A DNA stretch of 49,150 nt from an uncultured Bacteroidales bacterium. GTDB taxonomy: Bacteria; Bacteroidota; Bacteroidia; Bacteroidales; UBA932. Location of the stretch: NCBI GenBank assembly GCA_900318955.1, contig ONMJ01000014.1, positions 1 to 49,150 on the forward strand, read 5' to 3'. Within the stretch, counting starts at the first letter, position 1. The number at the start of each line of letters is the position of its first letter. Below, one piece after another: positions 43,214-49,150 of this stretch. The translations under genes were made by a program, and so were the position numbers. The notes below the pieces were generated by a model. The model did not search any database. It was not told where the DNA came from and saw only the letters and a list, made by a program, of their open reading frames with translations.

Positions 43214-46092
43214 ATATCATTACTGAATGCACGCGGGCGCTTCATGGTTTCCGTCCTGACAATATTACCCTCGGCATCACGAACAATAACTGTAATCGGT
43301 CGGCGGGAGGTTTTCGCTTTTGCCCGGAACATATGATAAGACACCTTTTTCTTGTGGCTGACGAAGATTTCCGACTCTTCTTCGTTCCTCCACTGGGGAG
43401 CGAAACTTACGGCAAAGAGAGGATCCTCGTCTGATACTTTCTCTACTTCGAGCGACTTGCCCTTTTCCTGTATCTCTACCGTCTGCCCAGGCTCTATGCC
43501 CCAGTAATTGACATATACCCAATTACTTCCGCCTAGAGAAGAATAGTCTGTCCGCTCTCCGTATTCTTCGATTTCAGCGCGCACGGAAGGAGTCGAGGCA
43601 TAATACTTAGCAACCTCATTCATATCATAAATCCTCATCACCTTGTCTCCGTACCGCTCGGTCCTCCATTCATAGCGGGCGTCGCCTCCGCTATAGCGTC
43701 CTATAACCACTCCTGCATTCTCTCCATCGCTGCTGATGAGGGGATCTGTCTTTGTAGTCCACATACTCCCCGAGAGAGCCGGAAGCATGGTCTGGCGCAT
43801 ATGAGGATAATCCTTGCCTTCCGGGCGGTTCATCCTATGGACATGGCCGGAAAAGACCTCAACCACCCCGAAACGAGCAAACATCTTATCCAGCTTCTCC
43901 GCCTGTCCGGGGATATTATGGAAGCTGCCTTTAGAGTCGCGGAGAATCGGGCAATGGGTGCAGATTATCACCTTCGCCCCGTCCGGAAGGCCGGCAAGAT
44001 CCGCCTTCAGAAAAGCCATCTCGTCAGGAGTAAAACCTCTGTCATAATTGCGGGCGCCCTTGACTCCGGGAGCCTTTTTGCCCTCTCCGGGCGTGTTGAC
44101 ATAGATAATATTGTCCATCATTATCCAGTGTTCGGCACCGATGTTCATGGAATAATAGGTTGGGCCCATTACATCCCGATAGATATGCTCGGCACGGAAA
44201 TCAGTATCCTCACCGGTAATTCCGGGATCGTTGTCATGATTGCCGGGGATACTGTACATCATTGTCGGATAGCCCGCATCGAGGAAGGTCTTGTAACCGT
44301 CTGCAAGGCCATAATTATACTTTCCCCAGAACAATTCGTGGGTAAAGTCTCCAAGATTGACAGTATAGACAGGTCCCTCCGCCTTAAGCGAATCCACCTT
44401 TGTCCTGATGAATGGCATCGTAACATCCCTGAAAATATCGAGATCATGCCTCATAGGGTCATTAGAGAGATGGACGTCAGTGATGAAAATCATCGAATAA
44501 GCGCTCTGATCTACAGCTTTAAGCTCGAAATCATTCTCTTCCGTCTCATATAGCTTTCCTTTCAAAGGGCGGTAGAAATCTCCCTGGAGACCGTCCTTTG
44601 ATACCGGCTCATACCCTGAAGGGGTAATAACAAAGACGAAGCCCTGGCGCTTATCCGTGTACATGGAATAATATCCGTTTGCGTCTGTTTTCACTATCTG
44701 GACGCCATCGGAAACCTGAACCCCTTTAAGAGGCTTGCCCTCACAGCGAACATATCCCTTGACATTCTGTGGGGCTCCTGCCTCAAGATGAGCGATAGCC
44801 GCCTTGTAGATCGGGGTATAATGGTCCCTAAACTCCTCCCAGTCGTAAAAATGAGGGGCGACGGGAGTAAGAGGCAGGTCGACATGTTTTTCGAGGTAGA
44901 GAGGCTTGAAAATGACCTTTCCAGCCTTGTTGCGATAGAAAATAAGCTGGAGGCCGGCAGCCATGGGGACATTTTGGACCTGCCAGATGTTTTTTACCTC
45001 GTCCGGTTCGACATATTCATGCCATGTGCCTATATCTAGGGTCGTCATCAAAGCCATCAGGCAACCGTCATGTCCGAAACGGAGACGCCCTTGTACCTCG
45101 CCTGAAGTTATATCTTTTGAAGCCTTTTCAATGATATCCTGAAGCATATAGCCGCCTAGTTCCCAACCATGGTCGAAATTATAACGGTCGGGACCCTTCT
45201 CTCCATAATAACCGTAATTATCTGTCTCCCAAAGACCGAAAAGGTCGTCGTCGGTGAAAATGTCGTAAAAACGCTCATCCAAAGGGGTGTTCTGCATGTC
45301 GACGGCGAGATAGAAAAAGTCCCAGATAAGATCCGAAGGTTTGAATCCGGTTTTCATAGGATCAACGAAAATCCTTCCCATAACCTCCTTGCTGTCAACA
45401 TGACGGTCGAGCATCTCGCGAAATTCTTTCCTCCATGCTGAATTCTCTTGACGGACCTCATCCCAGAACCATCTATCCACCTTGGGGCTATCGGAGGAAT
45501 GAGGATTGAGGAAATGCTTATCCGCCTTGGAAGCATACTCGGTAATTTCCATCTTCCGGTTATGCTCTCTCATTCCTTCGAGAAAATAGGTCATGCTCTG
45601 GATAGTACGGGGAACATCGGTGGAATGGGCAATGACCCTGGAACTCCCCTTAAAAACCTCCGGATAGTTGCGGTAGAGGCGGTCTCCGAGCTCTTTGTGC
45701 TGCTTCTTTCCAGAAGGAGTGAGCTCTCCTGCCTTGTTTTTCAAAAAAGGATATATCCCCTCGAAGCGGTCGTGAATCTCTTTGCCAAAAGGAGTCAGAT
45801 TCCCGCTCTCATAAGCCTCAGTAAGGGATTTATGGACATGGTCATACTGCTTTTCGCTGAGAATGTAGCGGGCGCCGTGCCTAGTATATGTCGAAACATA
45901 GAATGGCTTAAAGCCCTTCGGAGCTTCGCACATGTCACGGTCTGAGAAATCGTTGAAATAATAGACGCCCCCGTATTTATTGGGGTTTGCCCTGAGTTCA
46001 GCTCGGACTTCTTCTGTACTCATGCGCTGCTGCGCTCCAAGAGAAACTGCGCCAAGGGCGGCCGCTACTAGAATAAGTACTTTTTTTACCAT
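43204..46092 (-). CDS. Histidine acid phosphatase / calcineurin-like phosphatase fusion
   Basis: A 962-residue exported protein carrying two unrelated phosphatase folds. Numbering from the ATG at 46092, which gives signal peptide MVKKVLILVAAALGAVSLGA: residues about 35-410 are a histidine-type acid phosphatase with TYTRHGARYIL (His72) and the partner FGHDG; residues 435-525 are a beta sandwich of the MetallophosN kind (GYVRCEGKPLKGVQVSDG); residues 540-775 are a calcineurin-like phosphatase with FITDVHLSND, NLGDFTH, IPGNHDND, CTHCPILRD and SGHVHRMNRP; the rest is the MetallophosC domain. Both active sites look complete. The histidine part resembles phytase/inositol-polyphosphate phosphatases. 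It heads the operon with namZ and the DUF4965 gene. Confidence 0.9.
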   Translation of the reverse strand: MVKKVLILVAAALGAVSLGAQQRMSTEEVRAELRANPNKYGGVYYFNDFSDRDMCEAPKGFKPFYVSTYTRHGARYILSEKQYDHVHKSLTEAYESGNLTPFGKEIHDRFEGIYPFLKNKAGELTPSGKKQHKELGDRLYRNYPEVFKGSSRVIAHSTDVPRTIQSMTYFLEGMREHNRKMEITEYASKADKHFLNPHSSDSPKVDRWFWDEVRQENSAWRKEFREMLDRHVDSKEVMGRIFVDPMKTGFKPSDLIWDFFYLAVDMQNTPLDERFYDIFTDDDLFGLWETDNYGYYGEKGPDRYNFDHGWELGGYMLQDIIEKASKDITSGEVQGRLRFGHDGCLMALMTTLDIGTWHEYVEPDEVKNIWQVQNVPMAAGLQLIFYRNKAGKVIFKPLYLEKHVDLPLTPVAPHFYDWEEFRDHYTPIYKAAIAHLEAGAPQNVKGYVRCEGKPLKGVQVSDGVQIVKTDANGYYSMYTDKRQGFVFVITPSGYEPVSKDGLQGDFYRPLKGKLYETEENDFELKAVDQSAYSMIFITDVHLSNDPMRHDLDIFRDVTMPFIRTKVDSLKAEGPVYTVNLGDFTHELFWGKYNYGLADGYKTFLDAGYPTMMYSIPGNHDNDPGITGEDTDFRAEHIYRDVMGPTYYSMNIGAEHWIMMDNIIYVNTPGEGKKAPGVKGARNYDRGFTPDEMAFLKADLAGLPDGAKVIICTHCPILRDSKGSFHNIPGQAEKLDKMFARFGVVEVFSGHVHRMNRPEGKDYPHMRQTMLPALSGSMWTTKTDPLISSDGENAGVVIGRYSGGDARYEWRTERYGDKVMRIYDMNEVAKYYASTPSVRAEIEEYGERTDYSSLGGSNWVYVNYWGIEPGQTVEIQEKGKSLEVEKVSDEDPLFAVSFAPQWRNEEESEIFVSHKKKVSYHMFRAKAKTSRRPITVIVRDAEGNIVRTETMKRPRAFSNDIWL

Positions 46093-46131
46093 AAAATCGG
46101 AATGCATGATTAGCGGGTTGTCAATTGGCCT

Positions 46132-46163
46132 TAAAGGTAGTTATTTTTCATGAAAGAAGCCAA
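46132..46163 (-). promoter_or_regulatory. Promoter of the phosphatase-namZ operon
   Basis: On the minus strand TTGG (46160-46163), 20 bases and TACCTTTA (46132-46139) fit the Bacteroidota consensus with one change in the -7 box. Predicted start near 46125 gives a leader of about 33 bases before the ATG at 46092. The region 46108-46212 holds no other feature. Confidence 0.5.
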
Positions 46164-46212
46164 GACGCCAGTCTTTACGAATGAGAAAAGATCGATGATT
46201 CTTTACCGGACA

Positions 46213-46757
46213 CTAAAGAATCCCAATAGATAAGGGGAAGAATTCCGCTGATTTAATTTTGTTCTCTTCAAGAAGAATTTTTACTCTTTCTGTCACATAG
46301 TGACCAATATTACCAATTATAAAAATATCAGATCCGTCCCAATCGGATCTTCTCCACTTGTTTTCTTTCATACTTCCGCCTCTTCCTGTGACAGAAAAGC
46401 CTTGATATCCCGAAATCAAGTTCCCTTTTTTGTCATATATTTCAACGGGATAGGTCTTCCATCCGGTAACATGGTTCACTTTACTATTCTGTCAGAAATG
46501 ATGAATGGATCATGGGACCATCCCCGCGCTATAATATCACGCAAATACCTACCTTGTAACTGATGACAAACAACAGGGAATGTTATCCAATCAGGATATT
46601 CTCCATACATTAAGTGCTCTTCAACATGCCTTCTGTCTGAATAATCGTTGGTATTGATAGCTTCACTAAAAATGTCAGAGCAGACAAGAAACGTATTGAA
46701 ATAATACTTAACGTCAAATTTGTATAATCTCGGTGGTTCTTGAAATAACTTTTCCAT
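46213..46757 (-). pseudogene. Immunity-like gene, tandem copy 1, split in two frames
   Basis: Two overlapping frames. The first (46757 to 46476, 93 residues) starts MEKLFQEPPRLYKFDVKYYF and has FPVVCHQ; the second (46479 to 46213, 88 residues from a GTG) reads NHVTGWKTYPVEIYDKKGN, then GYQGFSVTGRGGS and WDGSDIFIIGN, and ends in a helical piece with EENKI. They look like the two halves of one small soluble protein of the kind found after RHS toxin tips. The halves join by an overlap of TGA and GTG, with a stretch DIIARGWSHDPFIIS before the break that copy 2 lacks. Copy 2 (46816-47300) is broken at the same spot. A role as immunity protein to the nuclease tip is inferred from position. Confidence 0.6.
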
Positions 46758-46780
46758 AAATATCGTGCATCAATTGCTTT
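46749..46780 (-). repeat. Duplicated toxin 3' tail before immunity copy 1
   Basis: This segment encodes KQLMHDIYGK in one frame, the same as the last codons of the nuclease tip at 47291-47324, with only few base changes. It shows that the tandem duplication copied the toxin end together with the immunity gene. Upstream of it the similarity stops. Confidence 0.7.
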
Positions 46781-46815
46781 ATCGTTCAATTGCGGAGTGA
46801 TCAGAGTATTATTGC

Positions 46816-47300
46816 TTAAATAATCTCATAAGAGAAGGGCTCGAACTCCGCCGCATCTATTTTATTCTCTTCAAGAAGAATTTTTACTCTTTCAATTACA
46901 TGATGCATTCCGTTACCAATCATAAAAATATCCGACCCGTCCCACTGTGAGATCTTATATTTTCCATCTTTCGTACTTCCACCTCTTCCTGTGACAGAAA
47001 AGCCTTGATATCCCGAAATCAAGTTCCCTTTTTTGTCATATATTTCAACGGGATAGGTCTTCCATCCGGTAACATGGTTCCTCTCAGTTTCTTGCCGTCA
47101 TCCTGATGACAGATAACAGGGAAAGTTATCCATTCGGGATACTCTCCGGACATTAAGTACTGGTCAACATTCCTTCTTTCAGAAAAGTCGTATGTTCTGA
47201 TAGCTTCTGCAAAAATGTCGGAGCGAACGGAAAACGTATTGTAATAATACTTAACGCAGAAACTGTAGAATCTCGGATTATCTTTAAATGTCTTTTCCAT
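46816..47300 (-). pseudogene. Immunity-like gene, tandem copy 2, frameshifted
   Basis: The first frame (47300 to 47019) starts MEKTFKDNPRFYSFCVKYYY and after KKLRG goes out of frame, ending TKKGT. The second frame carries the rest: NHVTGWKTYPVEIYDKK, GYQGFSVTGRGGS and WDGSDIFMIGNG, to 46816. One added base near 47080 would restore a single protein of about 160 residues; the second frame has no usable start before TTG 47022. The first ATG overlaps the end of the upstream toxin frame by 17 bases, so the gene was coupled to the toxin, as immunity genes usually are. About 70 percent of positions agree with copy 1 by eye, with the middle block nearly identical at the DNA level. Confidence 0.65.
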
Positions 47301-48006
47301 AAATATCGTGCATTAATTGTTTCATTTCTGCTATAATATCTTCAGCGGTTAATGATATCTTATCAACATTTGCTTTTTTAAAATACTCTTCCCATTGCCT
47401 GTTGTACTCCCTGTGTTTAGAAAGATGTTCATGAGTTTCCAGCCATGTTCCATATTGTGGATCATTAATGTCTATTTTGTATTTTTCAAACTCTTTTCTA
47501 TACTTCCAAGGAAGCATATGATGGGCTTGTTTCCCTTCGGGAACGACATTCCCGTTCAACTCTTTCATTCTTCTTTGTAAGGTGCTTCTGGAAGTCTTCG
47601 TGAACTCCCGTTCAGATACCCCCAGCATCTTCATTCCCACCTTGGCCTCCTCTCCAAAACCAGTGGCGAGGTCAAAAGTGGCAAGTCCCTTTTCTAGAAG
47701 CGTGGCTTCAAGGTTAGAGAGAGTATTTACATCATCAACTATGCTGTATGCTTCTTCTGCTAGAGCTGCTCCCAGTCTAAAGGTTTCGGATTTCCGATAT
47801 GCCTTATAGGCTTTCTTCCCGACTTTATACGCCGTTTTAAGCGCTTTTACTGGACTGTTGCCGTCTTCGTCGACAAACTTCACCGGATTTCCTGCGCAGT
47901 AGGCGTAGGGAGAGAGTTCGGGATAGTTTCCTGCTAAGGGGTCGACGGACAGCCAGGAGGCGAGGGAGGCGTCATAGCGGCGGGCGCCGAAGTCGTAGAA
48001 TCTCAG
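47284..48006 (-). pseudogene. RHS C-terminal core with AHH/HNH-type nuclease tip
   Basis: The frame opens in LRFYDFGARRYDASLASW, then WLSVDPLAG, YPELSPYAYCAGNPV and FVDEDGN, the conserved end of Bacteroidales RHS cores, and continues for about 195 residues of tip. The tip has a helical part and then KQAHHMLPWKYRKEF with NDPQYGTWLETHEHLSKH, the pattern of AHH/HNH (endonuclease VII fold) nuclease toxins. No start codon precedes the core; a stop lies just before LRFYDFG and a one-base loss at about 48004 separates it from FQSFFD in the frame upstream. So it is a cut-off tip, of the kind left when RHS loci swap ends. Whether the nuclease part could still be made from the GTG at 47883 is unclear. 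Confidence 0.7.
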
Positions 48007-48165
48007 TCAAAGAACGATTGGAACTCCTTTCCTCCGTAAAGATAGTCATTTTCTCCGGAAAGGTGGTTGCCATCGGGGTTTTTCGCCGAAGGGCTGGAAA
48101 TCGTTCTGCTGGAGTATCTCCACATCAGCGACTACCCTGACGCTGCCGAGATGGTCCTTAACGTG
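48007..48165 (-). pseudogene. RHS core fragment with two frame changes
   Basis: Directly after the stop of the membrane-protein gene the same frame reads HVKDHLGSVRVVADVE and ILQQNDFQPFGEK; then a one-base shift at an A5C4 run (about 48075-48083) gives NPDGNHLSGENDYLYGGKEF and FQSFFD, and a second shift near 48004 enters the next piece. Together they rebuild a continuous RHS core end, so this is a decayed gene and not separate ORFs. The two shifts are in or near homopolymers; assembly error is possible for the first. Confidence 0.75.
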
Positions 48166-48660
48166 CTAGTAATGCCAGTTAGAATACTTTTTGATTTCAA
48201 TTTCAGGGATTTGGATTATTTCCTCAAATATTTTAGAGAGATAATCCAAATTCCATCCTGTGCTTCTTGAAAAATCAGCCCAATATCCCATTTTTCCTCG
48301 AGTCTGAAAAATTATTCTTTCTATGGCATCACCTTTTCTTTTTCTATAAATAATGCAATTTCTGTAATCAAAAATATATTGTTTTGTCCAGAAGAACCTC
48401 CTGACAATGACTATACTTTTATCATCTTTTATAATAATTCTAATTGGAACAGCAGTAAGACTATACCAGAAATGAGGGCTTAATATAAAGATTAACATGC
48501 AAGAAGCGTAAACAACACCGAAATCATTAATACATAAAGAATCAGAACATAGGATTACAAAGAATGCAGGAATAATTGGGAAACATGCTAAACTTATACA
48601 TAACATTAATATCCACTTCTTTGGTGGATATGGAATACTAAGAGAAAAACTATCCTTCAT
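48166..48660 (-). CDS. Small membrane protein, possible immunity protein
   Basis: A 164-residue protein with two membrane helices (about residues 17-38 and 45-65) and a cytoplasmic C-terminal part with IRIIIKDDKSIVIVRRFFW and IIFQTRGKMGYWADFSRS. I do not recognise a family. Its stop TAG is followed at once and in the same frame by RHS core sequence, so the gene lies against the break point of an RHS recombination. The position fits an immunity protein of an earlier toxin tip upstream. AT-rich. Its last residues (KYSNWHY) may be altered by the junction. Confidence 0.6.
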   Translation of the reverse strand: MKDSFSLSIPYPPKKWILMLCISLACFPIIPAFFVILCSDSLCINDFGVVYASCMLIFILSPHFWYSLTAVPIRIIIKDDKSIVIVRRFFWTKQYIFDYRNCIIYRKRKGDAIERIIFQTRGKMGYWADFSRSTGWNLDYLSKIFEEIIQIPEIEIKKYSNWHY

Positions 48661-48754
48661 ACATCATTTGTTTTCCCAATAGGGGTAATATATTTCTGGA
48701 ACTTCTGTAGTACTTTCGTTTTTTAGACAGGTACCGTCTTTTTGTTAGTTAATA
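48661..48754. other. Short non-coding gap with possible IS end
   Basis: No ORF here. The bases just after the transposase stop, GACGGTACCTGTC on the minus strand, are where the outer inverted repeat of an IS3-type element would lie; the other end is not in the window, so the repeat cannot be confirmed. Confidence 0.3.
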
Positions 48755-48975
48755 TCAAGCAGCCGACCGTAGGTATAGCTTGCTTGGTATCTGTCGGTCG
48801 ATTCCCTGGTGATGACGGTGGTAGTTGTAGTCGTCCATGAATCGAAGGATTCCTTGATAAAGTGCCGCGCCGTTTTCCTCCGGCTGGATGTAAATGTACT
48901 CATATTTTATCGTTCTCCAAAATCTTTCTATCCAGATGTTGTCTTTCGCCCGGCTTTCATTATCGTGGTTGTGTT
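48755..48975 (-). pseudogene. IS3-family transposase OrfB, C-terminal fragment
   Basis: One minus-strand frame reads NESRAKDNIWIERFWRTIKY, then EYIYIQPEENGAALYQGI, FMDDYNYHRHHQGI and IPSKLYLRSAA before TGA at 48755. This is the C-terminal part of the IS3-type integrase core, with the catalytic Glu in the WIERFWRTIKYE region. The DDE parts before it are missing: the sequence upstream of about 48975 does not continue the family and a stop follows. So the element is a 3' fragment, which supports that the strip has been a site of insertion and loss. Confidence 0.75.
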
Positions 48976-49101
48976 TTGAATATATTAATCCGCAACAAAG
49001 AGAGACATATCAATAAAACTCTTGAAATAATTTCCTCCTGCGAAATGACGGCTGACCCGTCCTGATTTTTCTTTACAGTTCTAAGTCTATTTTTAAGTTC
49101 A

Positions 49102-49150
49102 TTATCTCAATACGTTGCGGATGTCCTGCATCCGCTTGTCAACTCTGCTA
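49102..49150 (-). CDS. 3' end of an ORF at the window edge
   Basis: The minus-strand frame SRVDKRMQDIRNVLR ends at TAA (49102-49104) and is open to the window edge. It is too short for a family call. The 125 bases between it and the transposase fragment hold no ORF I can support. Confidence 0.25.
   Translation of the reverse strand, partial: SRVDKRMQDIRNVLR

Noticed and set aside
48862-49065. Plus-strand ORF of 67 codons
   Set aside because: It is antisense to the transposase fragment.
46213-49150. An intact new defence island
   Set aside because: The genes resemble RHS toxin debris, immunity-like genes and an IS tail, and most are frameshifted.

Overview
The window is from a Bacteroidota chromosome, most likely an uncultured gut- or rumen-type member of the Bacteroidales. 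The reasons are the many lipoprotein signals of the MKK/MKR...C type, promoters of the Bacteroidota form (TTG, about 20 nt, TAnnTTTG), a suf operon without isc genes, PbpC beside an alpha-2-macroglobulin, GH3, sulfatase and DUF1343/DUF4965 exported enzymes, and RHS (YD-repeat) remnants of the Bacteroidales type. I see no tRNA, rRNA or CRISPR array. Species cannot be fixed from the sequence alone.

Layout. Positions 1-1905 are an AT-rich accessory strip: a 5'-truncated ORF, two tandem paralogous lipoproteins, a small secreted ORF that runs into a second ORF by an ATGA overlap, and a short RHS core remnant. Positions 1906-46092 are a compact block of chromosomal genes at higher GC. In order: a leftward TPR/EnvC-like pair; a rightward run of ECF sigma factor, anti-sigma/beta-barrel fusion, lipoprotein, ispE, glycerophosphodiesterase, hydroxyacid dehydrogenase, rhaD, comM, hicB and tsaE; a leftward sufB-pnuC-sufC-sufD operon; a leftward SGNH/GLUG lipoprotein; a leftward seven-gene run of sulfatase, aroB, aroD-aroA fusion, aroC, GH3, alpha-2-macroglobulin and pbpC; a rightward dus, exported regulatory-domain protein and Tat-type metallophosphatase; and a leftward run of a histidine-phosphatase/metallophosphatase fusion, namZ (DUF1343) and a DUF4965-type glutaminase. 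Positions 46213-49150 are AT-rich again. They hold a decayed polymorphic-toxin locus with two tandem frameshifted immunity-like genes, an AHH-type nuclease tip on a frameshifted RHS core, a small membrane protein fused end-to-end to another RHS piece, and the 3' end of an IS3-family transposase.

How the genes work together. Many neighbours overlap by 4-11 bases, so the operons are tightly coupled. The shikimate genes sit in the middle of an envelope and glycan operon (sulfatase, GH3, A2M, PBP1C). The suf operon carries a PnuC-type vitamin transporter between sufB and sufC and ends in an unusually short SufD. The right-hand exported enzymes look like a scavenging set for phosphate esters (histidine phosphatase plus calcineurin-like phosphatase), muropeptide sugars (NamZ) and amide nitrogen.

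The most unusual parts are the RHS/toxin debris at both ends of the block, with both RHS remnants pointing inward; the two immunity-like genes broken at the same place; the histidine-phosphatase/metallophosphatase fusion; the AroD-AroA fusion with its sulfatase partner; the anti-sigma/beta-barrel fusion; and palindromes placed on the hicB promoter and on the dus start codon. I did not find a clearly new defence or mobile system that is intact.
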